Positions 37,778-46,184 of a DNA stretch of 64,000 nucleotides are shown in pieces. This stretch comes from Marinobacter sp. HL-58. GTDB taxonomy: Bacteria; Pseudomonadota; Gammaproteobacteria; Pseudomonadales; Oleiphilaceae. Positions within the stretch are counted from its first letter, which is position 1. Every line of letters begins with the position of its first letter. The DNA is taken from NCBI RefSeq assembly GCF_001314605.1, contig NZ_LIHP01000001.1:248001-312000 (forward strand), written 5' to 3'. The position numbers and the translations under genes were made by a program. Below the pieces are notes generated by a model. The model was not told where the DNA came from. It saw only the letters and a program-made list of their open reading frames with translations, and searched no databases.

Positions 37778-39154
37778 ATGAGCACGTTCAGAACAGAAAA
37801 GGACAGCCTGGGTGAAGTACACGTTCCCGAAGATGCCCTCTGGGGCGCCCAGACCCAGCGGGCTGTCGAAAATTTCCCGGTCAGTGGCCTGCCCATGCCG
37901 CCCGCCTTTATCGCCGCCGTGGTTCGGGTAAAGCAGGCGGCCGCTGATGCCAACGCCAGTCTCGGTCTGCTGGATAACGACGTGCGCGATGCCATCGTTG
38001 CCGCCGGTGACCGGCTGCTCAACGGCGAGTACGCTGACCAGTTCCCCATTGACCGCTACCAGACCGGCTCCGGCACCAGTACCAACATGAACGTGAACGA
38101 GGTGATCGCCGCACTGGCCAGAAAGGAAGGTGTGGACATTCACCCCAATGACCACGTCAATATGAGCCAGAGCTCCAACGACGTGATCCCCACCGCCATT
38201 CATGTCAGCGCAGTGGCGGGTATTCACGAGCGCCTGCTGCCGGCGTTGACCCATCTTTGCGGCATTATCTACGAGCGGGAAGCGCTTTTTTGCGACCAGG
38301 TCAAAACCGGCCGAACCCATCTCATGGATGCCATGCCGGTCACCCTCGGGCAGGAGTTACGTACCTGGCGGGAGCAGTTGCTGGCGGCAGGTAAACGCCT
38401 TGAGGCGGCAGCCGAGGACCTGTTGCAGGTGCCCCAGGGCGGAACCGCGGTAGGCACCGGCGTGAACGCGTTGCACGAATTCCCGGAGCAGTTCGTCAAG
38501 TTCCTCAAGGCCAACACCGGCTACCACTTCCACTCGCTGGAACACAAGTTCGTGGGCCAGAGCGCCATTGATGCTCCGGTGGCCCTGTCGTCCCAGCTGC
38601 GGGGCCTGGCCATTGTGCTCACCAAGATTGCCAATGATCTGCGCTGGATGAACAGTGGCCCTATTCACGGGCTGGCGGAAATCAGCCTGCCGGCCTTGCA
38701 GCCGGGCAGCAGCATCATGCCGGGCAAGGTCAACCCGGTGATTCCCGAGTCGGTCGCCATGGTGGGCGCCCAGGTGATGGGGCTGGACAGCAGCATTGCC
38801 ATTGCCGGGCAGTCCGGTAATTTCCAGCTGAACGTGATGCTGCCTCTGGTAGGCGCAAACCTGCTGGATATGATCGAGCTCCTCACCAACGCGTCCACCA
38901 TTCTGGGTGACAAGGCGATTCGTGACTTCACCGTGAACGCTGATCATCTGGACGCTGCGGTAGGCAGGAACCCGGTACTGGTGACCGCACTGAATCCGGA
39001 AATTGGTTACAGCCTGGCGTCTGAAATTGCGAAAGAAGCCTACCAGAGCGGAAGGCCGGTTATCGATGTGGCCGAGGAGCGCAGCGGCCTTGACCGGGAC
39101 AGGCTGGAAGAGTTGATGGACCCGCTGAAGCTCACAAAGGGCGGCGTGGCCTGA
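37778..39154 (+). CDS. fumC: Class II fumarate hydratase FumC
   Basis: Iron-independent fumarase of the TCA cycle, 458 aa, forming malate from fumarate. It has the family signature GSSIMPGKVNPV, active-site regions GSGTSTNMN, HPNDHVNMSQSSND and TGRTHLMDAMP, and FumC-typical length. The AGGAGG-type ribosome site is at about 37768. The same window carries mqo, the next TCA step. Confidence 0.96.
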   Translation: MSTFRTEKDSLGEVHVPEDALWGAQTQRAVENFPVSGLPMPPAFIAAVVRVKQAAADANASLGLLDNDVRDAIVAAGDRLLNGEYADQFPIDRYQTGSGTSTNMNVNEVIAALARKEGVDIHPNDHVNMSQSSNDVIPTAIHVSAVAGIHERLLPALTHLCGIIYEREALFCDQVKTGRTHLMDAMPVTLGQELRTWREQLLAAGKRLEAAAEDLLQVPQGGTAVGTGVNALHEFPEQFVKFLKANTGYHFHSLEHKFVGQSAIDAPVALSSQLRGLAIVLTKIANDLRWMNSGPIHGLAEISLPALQPGSSIMPGKVNPVIPESVAMVGAQVMGLDSSIAIAGQSGNFQLNVMLPLVGANLLDMIELLTNASTILGDKAIRDFTVNADHLDAAVGRNPVLVTALNPEIGYSLASEIAKEAYQSGRPVIDVAEERSGLDRDRLEELMDPLKLTKGGVA

Positions 39155-39198
39155 CAAATCGGGCGCCCCGGTGTGTCACCTGACGGAGGCTGAGCAGT

Positions 39199-39681
39199 TT
39201 GCTGATTTCTCTCGAGCTCTTCGTGATGCTGGTATTGGCAAACGGGGCGCCAGTGGTTGCTGCCCTGGTATTGGGCCGGCACTGGTCCGCGGCGGTGGAT
39301 GGCGGGCGCCTCTGGCGTGACGGCAGGCCTATATTTGGTAAAAGCAAGACCTGGCGAGGTGTTGTCTCCGGAACCCTGGCCTGTGGCCTGTTTGCATGGC
39401 TCACCGGAATCGGGCTGTTGTTCGGCCTGCTGTTCGGATTACTGGGGCTTGCCGGGGATATGCTCAGCAGCTTTATCAAGCGCCGCGCCGGCCTCGTTTC
39501 CAGCGCCAGGGCAACCGGGCTGGACCAGGTACCCGAGGCGTTGCTGCCGATGCTGCTGGCGTGGTATTGGCTGGATCTGAACTGGCTTTTGGTGACCGCT
39601 GTTGTGGTGCTTTTCACCCTTTCCAATATACTGCTGTCGCCGCTGCTTTACCGCCTGGGCATTCGTCACCAGCCCCACTGA
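39199..39681 (+). CDS. CarS-like (CDP-archaeol synthase family) membrane protein
   Basis: Integral membrane protein, 160 aa, with about four hydrophobic segments. The cytidylyltransferase-like region has DGRPIFGKSKTWRGVVSG (residues about 42-59), followed by FGLLGLAGDMLSSFIKRR. This K-T-W-R-G and G-D-x-x-S-S-F-x-K-R pattern is that of the DUF46/CarS family, in which archaeal members make CDP-archaeol and the related CdsA makes CDP-diacylglycerol. The bacterial role is not established. The start is TTG at 39199 with a perfect GGAGG nine bases upstream, which decides it. It is convergent with the phosphoesterase 11 bases on. Confidence 0.82.
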   Translation: MLISLELFVMLVLANGAPVVAALVLGRHWSAAVDGGRLWRDGRPIFGKSKTWRGVVSGTLACGLFAWLTGIGLLFGLLFGLLGLAGDMLSSFIKRRAGLVSSARATGLDQVPEALLPMLLAWYWLDLNWLLVTAVVVLFTLSNILLSPLLYRLGIRHQPH

Positions 39682-39691
39682 GCCGGGTTCG

Positions 39692-40666
39692 CTAATCCGG
39701 CCCGGCGGTGAGGGTATGCAGTGTCACTTCCGGCGGGCAGTTCAGGCGCACATTGACCACCGAGGTGCCGGTTCCGGGGGAGGTATAACCCTGCATGCCA
39801 TTGCGGCGCCAGTAGCCCCGGCCGAGTTCCCTCGGGCAATCGGAATCAAGAGTGACGGGAATGCCCCCGGGCAGGCATATCTGCCCGCCATGGGTATGGC
39901 CGCAGAGAAAGACGTCATAGCCGGCATGGGCCGCTTCCCGCCAGATTTCAGGGGTATGGCTCAGTAATATGCTGATTCCGCCCGGCGGAATCCTGTCCCC
40001 GGCCTTGTGCAAATTGTGAACCTTGTAGAAATGGGCATCGTCCACGCCGGCCAGGTAGAGCTTGTCATCGCCCCGCTGGATTTCCGCATGCTCGTTCATC
40101 AACAGGTGATACCCCATATCCTCCAGGCCCGGCACCATGCGCACGCTGTCATGGTTGCCCAGAACCGCGTACGCCTTACCCCGGATGGCATCGCGCAGCC
40201 TTGCCATGCCTTCCATGGCATCTTCAATCGGCCCCCAGGTCTGGCGGCGGTAGTCACCGGTCAGAACGCACAGGTCATACTCGAGGGGGGCGATCCGGTT
40301 GAGCACTGCCTGCAGGTTGGCCTCGTCCATATCCACGTGGAGGTCGGTCAGCTGCAGGATTCTGTAGCCTTCAAAGGCGGCCGGCAGGCCGGTAATGTGA
40401 AACTGGTTGTGGACGGTATCGAGCCGGCGGCTGTTGGCTTGTCCCCGGCGGAAAAGTCCGGCCATTTTAAGGCAGGTACTGATGAATCCTGGTGCGGAGG
40501 TGATATTCTCCAGATGGAATGAATGCCGGTCCGGCCCGAAAACCTTTGCTTCGGCTTCCCGTTCAATGCCCAGTCGCTGTCGCGCATGAACCGGGCCAAG
40601 CCGGAGGCTCAGGCGGTACTCCAGCAACTCATCCTGGTTTTCTGGTGTATGGGCCCGGGCTGTCAT
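39692..40666 (-). CDS. Metallophosphoesterase (YkuE/calcineurin-like)
   Basis: Dinuclear metal phosphoesterase, 324 aa. The five family motifs appear in order: DLHVD, GDYR, GNHD, the His of LLSHTPE, and GHTHGGQ. An N-terminal extension of about 95 residues has no clear signal peptide. The substrate is unknown; relatives act on UDP-lipid or other phosphodiesters. It starts at 40666 (MTARAHTPEN). Its convergent neighbour is the CarS-like gene, and the pair could share a lipid context, which is weak inference. Confidence 0.88.
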   Translation of the reverse strand: MTARAHTPENQDELLEYRLSLRLGPVHARQRLGIEREAEAKVFGPDRHSFHLENITSAPGFISTCLKMAGLFRRGQANSRRLDTVHNQFHITGLPAAFEGYRILQLTDLHVDMDEANLQAVLNRIAPLEYDLCVLTGDYRRQTWGPIEDAMEGMARLRDAIRGKAYAVLGNHDSVRMVPGLEDMGYHLLMNEHAEIQRGDDKLYLAGVDDAHFYKVHNLHKAGDRIPPGGISILLSHTPEIWREAAHAGYDVFLCGHTHGGQICLPGGIPVTLDSDCPRELGRGYWRRNGMQGYTSPGTGTSVVNVRLNCPPEVTLHTLTAGPD

Positions 40667-40811
40667 TGCTGATCCTGTTGGTTGTTGTAAACGTTTCCTG
40701 TCACGATCCGGTCAACACGCCCTTTCATTATGGTTGGGTCTGGGAGTGATGCAACAGGGAAGTCATAATGTTCATCCTTCTTAACTCACGCTATTAACGA
40801 CAGAGAGTTCC

Positions 40812-41990
40812 ATGTTCAAGGAAGCCCGCGCCGGCACTTTACCCGCCTGGCACATTTTCATGCTGTTTCTGCGCCTTGGCCTGACTTCGTTCGGGGGCCC
40901 TGCGGCCCACCTGGGTTTCTTTCATGAAGAATTTGTAAAGCGCCGCCGGTGGCTGTCGGATTCCGCCTATGGCGAGGTGGTTGCGCTTTGTCAGTTATTG
41001 CCGGGGCCCGCCTCCAGCCAGGTTGGATTGACGCTCGGATTTCTGCAAAACGGGTACCGGGGGGCTGCGGCGGCCTGGATTGGCTTCACGTTGCCATCAG
41101 CCTTGCTGATGACCCTGTTTGCCCTGGGCCTCGGGTTCTGGCCGGGAGCCGGCGAGGGCGGCTGGATTACCGGCCTGAAGCTGTTCGTGGTTGCGGTTGT
41201 TGCCCAGGCGGTCTGGCAGATGGGCAGAAGCCTTTGCCCGGACAGTCCGCGGTTATCCATAGCCCTGCTGGTGGCCATACTGCTGCTGACCGTCGGAGCA
41301 ACCTGGATGCAGATCCTTGCCCTGCTAGCTGCCGGTGCTGCCGGAGCACTGCTGAAACTGCCACAGCAAGCCTCGGCGGAAACCCTGACCATCCCCGTTC
41401 AGACCCGTCGCCCCATGGCCTTTTTCGCGGCGTTTGTGATCCTTCTGATGCTGGCGTTCATACCCCTGGCATCAGGCTCCCTCGGCTGGATCTGGGCCGA
41501 GTTGTATCGTGCCGGTGCCCTGGTGTTTGGTGGCGGGCACGTGGTGCTGCCCTGGTTGCAGGAGGGCTTCGTGGCCTCCGGTGATATGCCGGCAGACACA
41601 TTCCTGGCGGGCTATGGTGTTGCCCAGGCGATGCCGGGGCCGCTGTTCTCCTTTTCAGCGTTTCTTGGTGGCGTGGAAGGCGGCTGGTCCGGCGCCGTGG
41701 TGGCAGTCGTTGCCGTCTTCCTGCCTGGCACCCTGCTGGTGTTCGCCGGTCTCCCTCTGTGGTCCTACATTCGCAGTCATGAGGTTGCCCGGGCAGCGCT
41801 TGCCGGGGTCAATGCGGGTGTTGTCGGTCTATTGCTGGCGGCACTGTATGATCCGGTCTGGACTTCTGCCGTAGATAGTTCAGGCGCAATCGCATTCGTC
41901 CTGCTGGCATGGGTGAGCCTGGCTGTCTGGCGGGTACCGGTATGGGCGCTTGCACCTGTGAGTGCGCTGGCCGGCCTGGTGTTTTTCTGA
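40812..41990 (+). CDS. chrA: Chromate transporter ChrA
   Basis: CHR-family inner-membrane protein, 392 aa, of the long two-domain form, with about ten to twelve hydrophobic segments. The N-half signature is LRLGLTSFGGPAAHLGFF...QLLPGPASSQ and the C-half counterpart is ALVFGGGHVVLPWLQEGF...AQAMPGPLFSFSAFLGG, showing the internal duplication. It exports chromate, or possibly sulfate-like anions. No chrB or other resistance gene is adjacent. Confidence 0.92.
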   Translation: MFKEARAGTLPAWHIFMLFLRLGLTSFGGPAAHLGFFHEEFVKRRRWLSDSAYGEVVALCQLLPGPASSQVGLTLGFLQNGYRGAAAAWIGFTLPSALLMTLFALGLGFWPGAGEGGWITGLKLFVVAVVAQAVWQMGRSLCPDSPRLSIALLVAILLLTVGATWMQILALLAAGAAGALLKLPQQASAETLTIPVQTRRPMAFFAAFVILLMLAFIPLASGSLGWIWAELYRAGALVFGGGHVVLPWLQEGFVASGDMPADTFLAGYGVAQAMPGPLFSFSAFLGGVEGGWSGAVVAVVAVFLPGTLLVFAGLPLWSYIRSHEVARAALAGVNAGVVGLLLAALYDPVWTSAVDSSGAIAFVLLAWVSLAVWRVPVWALAPVSALAGLVFF

Positions 41991-42086
41991 TCAGTATCAT
42001 CGGGGGTGGCCAAACCGTTTCTGTCAGGCCACACTTGGCTCAAATGCACGCAAACTTGTGGTAATGACTCAGAGGCAGAAGCTGAT

Positions 42087-42734
42087 ATGTCAACATCCTG
42101 CAATATACCCGGTCTTAACGTGCCCAAAAGTCGCTTCCCGGACCCGGAAAGCGATCTGCCAGCCGGCAGTGATCAGGAGCAGAGAATCGTGCTGGCTGGT
42201 GGCTGCTTCTGGTGCGTGGAGGCGGTTTTCCTGGCGGTCAATGGCGTTTCCCGGGTCGAATCCGGCTACGCCGGCGGCAGCGCGGATACTGCGAATTACG
42301 AAGCGGTATGCAGCGGCCAGACCGGCCACGCCGAAGTGGTGGATGTCCGGTATGACCCGCAAACCGTGAGCTTCGGGGAGATCCTGAAAGTTTTCTTCTC
42401 GGTGGCACATGACCCTACCCAGCTTGATCGCCAGGGTAACGACCGGGGCACCCAGTACCGTTCTGCCATTTTCTATGAAACGCAAGACCAGAAACGGGTG
42501 GCCGAGGCCTACATCCGGCAGCTGGATGACGCAGGCGTCTACGACGATCCCATCGTCACCAGCCTGGAACCCCTGGACGCCTTTTACCCTGCGGAGTCCT
42601 ACCACCAGAACTTTGCGGCGCGTAATCCCTACCAGCCATACATCATGGCTGTTGCCGCGCCAAAGATGGAAAAGCTTGTGGACACATTCGGTGACCGGCT
42701 CAAGCCCGGTTACACCGGCAATGATATTGCCTGA
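42087..42734 (+). CDS. msrA: Peptide methionine-(S)-S-oxide reductase MsrA
   Basis: Repair enzyme, 215 aa. The active-site Cys is in [22 protein letters not shown] and the resolving-region YHQNF are present. The ATG at 42087 is supported by AGAGGCAG further upstream, and the N-terminal 30 residues before the domain are unremarkable. It is followed at ten bases by msrB, so the two stereoisomer reductases form an operon. Confidence 0.95.
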   Translation: MSTSCNIPGLNVPKSRFPDPESDLPAGSDQEQRIVLAGGCFWCVEAVFLAVNGVSRVESGYAGGSADTANYEAVCSGQTGHAEVVDVRYDPQTVSFGEILKVFFSVAHDPTQLDRQGNDRGTQYRSAIFYETQDQKRVAEAYIRQLDDAGVYDDPIVTSLEPLDAFYPAESYHQNFAARNPYQPYIMAVAAPKMEKLVDTFGDRLKPGYTGNDIA

Positions 42735-42744
42735 GGAGGCTGCT

Positions 42745-43173
42745 ATGAGCGTTTCTGCTGCAGGTTACGACCTGACCCCGCTGACACCGGAACAGATTGA
42801 GGAGAAGGCCGCCGGCCTGACCGACGAGGAGCGCCGTGTGTTACTGGATCACGGTACCGAGCGGCCTTTTTGCGGCACCCTGCTGGATAACAAGAACCCC
42901 GGTGTCTACTACTGCCGGTTGTGCGAGCTGCCCCTGTTCAGCTCGGATTCGAAGTTTGACTCCGGTACCGGCTGGCCCAGCTTTTTTCAGCCCTTCGACA
43001 CCGACCACATCCGCTACCTTGAGGACAGCAGCATGGGGATGACCCGGACCGAGATCCGGTGTCCTCGCTGTGACAGCCACCTGGGGCATGTATTCCCGGA
43101 CGGCCCTCCGCCTACCGGACAACGATACTGTCTTAACTCCGTGGCCATGGTGTTCAGGGAAAGCGAGAGCTGA
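42745..43173 (+). CDS. msrB: Peptide methionine-(R)-S-oxide reductase MsrB
   Basis: Protein of 142 aa. Two zinc CxxC pairs are visible (CRLC, CPRC), with [10 protein letters not shown] and the catalytic Cys in RYCLNS. The ATG at 42745 has GAGGAGG. It is cotranscribed with msrA. Confidence 0.96.
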   Translation: MSVSAAGYDLTPLTPEQIEEKAAGLTDEERRVLLDHGTERPFCGTLLDNKNPGVYYCRLCELPLFSSDSKFDSGTGWPSFFQPFDTDHIRYLEDSSMGMTRTEIRCPRCDSHLGHVFPDGPPPTGQRYCLNSVAMVFRESES

Positions 43174-43183
43174 TCTGCGAGGC

Positions 43184-43206
43184 GGGCTACCGTTATCGGG
43201 TAGCCC
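43184..43206. terminator. Hairpin between convergent msrB and cytochrome c genes
   Basis: GGGCTACC and GGTAGCCC form an eight-base stem that includes the cytochrome stop codon. No T run follows on either strand. Confidence 0.4.
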
Positions 43207-43513
43207 CGGCGACCTCCACGATATAGTCCGCAAGAGCCTCGATCTGCTCCGATGACAGGGATTCGTTAAAAGCGGGCATGATTCCGACACCGCCGGTGAC
43301 GGCGTTGATGACCTGTTCTCGGGAGGGTTTCATTTCGTCCAGATCCGGGCCAATGGTTCCCGAAGAACCGGCGTCTGAGAGAGTATGGCATACCGTGCAG
43401 GAGGGCTGAGCCTCCTCGGTAAAGACCTGCTTGCCTTTTTTCGTGTCGCCGGCCAGTGCCGGGTAACTGCATGCCAGCAGGCTCAGTGACACCGCTAAGA
43501 CGGTCTTTCTCAT
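43193..43513 (-). CDS. Periplasmic monohaem cytochrome c, probable SorB-like partner of sulfite oxidase
   Basis: Protein of 106 aa with a Sec signal (about 1-21, ending PALA), haem motif CTVCH at 39-43 and a likely axial Met in GIMPAF. Lying 59 bases downstream of the molybdenum sulfite oxidase gene, it is the probable electron acceptor, as in SorAB. The start at 43513 (MRKTVLAVSL) fits the signal peptide; the longer frame adds eleven residues without improving it. Confidence 0.87.
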   Translation of the reverse strand: MRKTVLAVSLSLLACSYPALAGDTKKGKQVFTEEAQPSCTVCHTLSDAGSSGTIGPDLDEMKPSREQVINAVTGGVGIMPAFNESLSSEQIEALADYIVEVAGATR

Positions 43514-43572
43514 AATTTGAGTATCCGGAAGTGAACCATGCCGGAACATCCCGGATCCGGCATGGTTATGTG

Positions 43573-44799
43573 TTAACTGACAGTGACCGTAACCCCGTGG
43601 TCCTTCCAGCCGTTGTGGCCGTAACCCCGTTCGTTTTCGGTCCGGCCCTCTGGCTGGGTGTTGCCCCTGGTATCGGTCGCCCTGCTGACGATACTGTATT
43701 CTCCTGCTGACAGATCCGCGGCCGCTACAAAGGGGCGCCAGGCGTAGGGGCCGAGATCCGGGCCCAGGAAACGGGCCTGTTTCCAGTTTTTGCCGCCATC
43801 TGTAGAAACCTCGACCTTGTCGAGGGCAACAGTGCCACCAAACGCCACACCGTAAATCATGTTCCGGCCATTCTGTCCGGTTTCAAGCGGGGAGGTTACC
43901 CAGGATTTGACGTTCATTTCCCACATGGAAGGCTGATCCGGGGAACCTTTCTTGCCCACATCACGGACCCGGTAGCCTGAGGCCTGGATTTTCGCGTCAG
44001 TCTGGCTTTCGGTAAAAGCAATGGCTTTGACATACTTGACATTGTTCACACCGTAGTAGCCGGGAATGACCATGCGCAGTGGGCCGCCATGGGTGTGTGT
44101 CAGGGGTTCATCGTTCATTTCCCACGCCAGAATCGCACTTTCCAGGGCATCGGTTGGCACGGAACGCTCAACGATAACGGTTTTGGGATCCAGTCCGTCC
44201 GGCAGCGATTCGCCACCTGTGCTGGTGATATAGCGGGCGCCTGAATCCGGGCCTCCAAGGGCATCCACTACATCTTTCAGCGGCACGCCTGTCCACATAA
44301 CACAGCCCGCTGCCCCGACTGTCCATTGGGTACCGCTTGCCCCGTGGGGAAAGAATGCCCGGCCGTTACCGGAACACTGAAGTACCGAAGCTACGGTGGT
44401 AACGCCCATTCCCTTGAGCTCGCCGACCGTGAGGGTGCGCGGGTTGCGGACGCCTTCAATCTTTACCTCCCAGGCATCGGGATTGTCGGCAATATTTTTC
44501 GGAGGCGCAGGCAGATTGTTACGAACGAACAGTCGGTCACTGGGTGTGATGACTCCATTGCCAATGGCATCGCGCCGGGTTTCCATGGTGTTCGCGCTGT
44601 GGACAATCAAGGCGTTGCGTTCTTTCCAGGCGGCGTAGTCCGGCAAGGACTTGGGCTCTTCGCCCCTGGCAACAGGGACGAAGCCAAGCAGGCTTACGGC
44701 AGCCATTGCACCTGCACTGCCTAACAGCAGTTTCCTGCGCGCCGGGTTATTGAGCCCCGGATCGTTCGCGCCCCGTTGCAGCATTGTTTCCTGTTTCAT
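43573..44799 (-). CDS. sorA: Molybdopterin sulfite oxidase, SorA-like, Tat-exported
   Basis: Periplasmic sulfite dehydrogenase, 408 aa. The twin-arginine signal has RR at 21-22 (NPARRKLLLG). The Moco domain has the Mo-ligand Cys142 in VLQCSGNGR and substrate-site regions RYITSTGGES and HTHGGPLRMVIPGYYG. A C-terminal Mo-co dimerisation domain follows (about 290-408). It oxidises sulfite to sulfate and passes electrons to the adjacent cytochrome c. The start at 44799 (MKQETMLQRG) has GGAG; the longer frame to 44841 is less likely. SoxC is the main alternative, but SoxD and other sox genes are absent. Confidence 0.88.
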   Translation of the reverse strand: MKQETMLQRGANDPGLNNPARRKLLLGSAGAMAAVSLLGFVPVARGEEPKSLPDYAAWKERNALIVHSANTMETRRDAIGNGVITPSDRLFVRNNLPAPPKNIADNPDAWEVKIEGVRNPRTLTVGELKGMGVTTVASVLQCSGNGRAFFPHGASGTQWTVGAAGCVMWTGVPLKDVVDALGGPDSGARYITSTGGESLPDGLDPKTVIVERSVPTDALESAILAWEMNDEPLTHTHGGPLRMVIPGYYGVNNVKYVKAIAFTESQTDAKIQASGYRVRDVGKKGSPDQPSMWEMNVKSWVTSPLETGQNGRNMIYGVAFGGTVALDKVEVSTDGGKNWKQARFLGPDLGPYAWRPFVAAADLSAGEYSIVSRATDTRGNTQPEGRTENERGYGHNGWKDHGVTVTVS

Positions 44800-44977
44800 G
44801 GTCCGTCTCCTTTTGAGGTTATTGTGGAACGGTGGAGCCATGGCCTGTCCTTCGGGGCAGGTTATATCCTTATTACTTATAGGGGATGGTCAAATTTTGT
44901 GCAACGCGTTTCTGCTATTATTTGATGGCACCCTGAACCGGCACATCAGACCGGGGATTTGCGCCATTGAACAGGTT

Positions 44978-45949
44978 TCAGCGAATGACAGTGGTTGCCA
45001 GATAGCCGGCGTAGCAGACGTATACAAGCAGCAATATGACGCCATCGGGCCGCCCGATGGTGCGGGATTTGCCGGTAAAGCCGAAGCTCATGACCAGAAG
45101 GCCGATGGTGAGGGCCGTCATCAGGGTCCAGTCGCGGTAGAGAACCTCCTTATCCACGGCCAGTGGCTCGATCGTTGCTGCCAGGCCAACAACCGCCAGG
45201 GTATTGAAAATACCGGACCCCAGGATGTTGCCCAGTATCAGGTCATGCTCTTTTTTCTTGACTGCTGCCAGCGCGGACGCCAGTTCCGGCAGGGAAGTGC
45301 CGATGGCAACGATGGTCAGGCCGATGATCAGGTCGCTGACGCCAAGGCTCTGGGCTATGAAAACCGCACCCCACACCAGCATGCGGGAACTGACCAGCAG
45401 CAGTACCAGGCCGATAACGAGCCAGATCACCGCACGATTCAATGGCATTGGATGGGCGGCCAGTTCGGCATCAGCACCGCTGATCAGGGCATCATCCTTG
45501 CCCTGTATGCCCTGGTAGATGGACCAGCCCATCACAGCGGCGAATACAGCCAGCAGCACCCAGCCGTCGAGCCGGGTCAGTACCCCGTCAATCAGCTGGT
45601 AGCCGGCGATCGCGGTCAGTACCAGCAGCAGCGGCAGTTCCTTGCGTATCACCTGTGAATGCACGGCAATCGGGGCGATCACCGCAGTAAGGCCCACAAT
45701 TACAGCAATATTGGTGATGTTCGAGCCGTAAGCGTTGCCCAGCGCAAGCCCCGGGTTGCCATCCAGTGCTGCCATGGCAGAAACCGCAAGCTCCGGTGCA
45801 GAGGTTCCGAACCCGATGATGACCATACCGATGAGTAATGAGGGCATGCCCAGGTGCTTGGCGGTTGCTGCGGCGCCTTCAATAAAGCGGTCGGCGCTCC
45901 AGACAAGAAGAACCAGCCCGGCGATGATTGCTGCAAATGCCAGTAACAT
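44978..45949 (-). CDS. Calcium/sodium antiporter of the CaCA family (YrbG-like)
   Basis: Inner-membrane antiporter, 323 aa, with about ten segments. The two alpha repeats are visible: GFGTSAPELAVSAMAALDGNPGLALGNAYGSNITNI and AIGTSLPELASALAAVKKKEHDLILGNILGSGIFN. They are the inverted cation-binding halves with the essential Glu and Asn/Asp. It is divergent from mqo across 235 bases. Confidence 0.93.
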   Translation of the reverse strand: MLLAFAAIIAGLVLLVWSADRFIEGAAATAKHLGMPSLLIGMVIIGFGTSAPELAVSAMAALDGNPGLALGNAYGSNITNIAVIVGLTAVIAPIAVHSQVIRKELPLLLVLTAIAGYQLIDGVLTRLDGWVLLAVFAAVMGWSIYQGIQGKDDALISGADAELAAHPMPLNRAVIWLVIGLVLLLVSSRMLVWGAVFIAQSLGVSDLIIGLTIVAIGTSLPELASALAAVKKKEHDLILGNILGSGIFNTLAVVGLAATIEPLAVDKEVLYRDWTLMTALTIGLLVMSFGFTGKSRTIGRPDGVILLLVYVCYAGYLATTVIR

Positions 45950-46067
45950 AAAGTAGCCCTGATAATGAAAGCCGCCCGGTATGAGACTAAAGTGGCGGTG
46001 ATATCGTCAACCTCAGGCGCAAGAATGGTCGCCGGGCGCGCGCATTTTATACGTTTGGCCCGCGATT

Positions 46068-46110
46068 GATAATCGCAATTTATTATCCGTTGAAAAAACG
46101 GGATAATCGC
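46068..46110. promoter_or_regulatory. Cluster of GATAAT inverted and direct repeats before mqo, possible operator
   Basis: GATAAT (46068-46073) and ATTATC (46082-46087) are inverted around eight bases, and GATAATCGC recurs directly at 46102-46110. The pattern recalls Fur-like sites but is not a clear match. It lies in the divergent region between the antiporter and mqo. Confidence 0.35.
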
Positions 46111-46184
46111 GCCACAACTTCAGAAGGCCCCTCTGCTGATCGTGGACGGGCTACAGGCTTTTAAACCAGCTAGGGTGAAAACCA

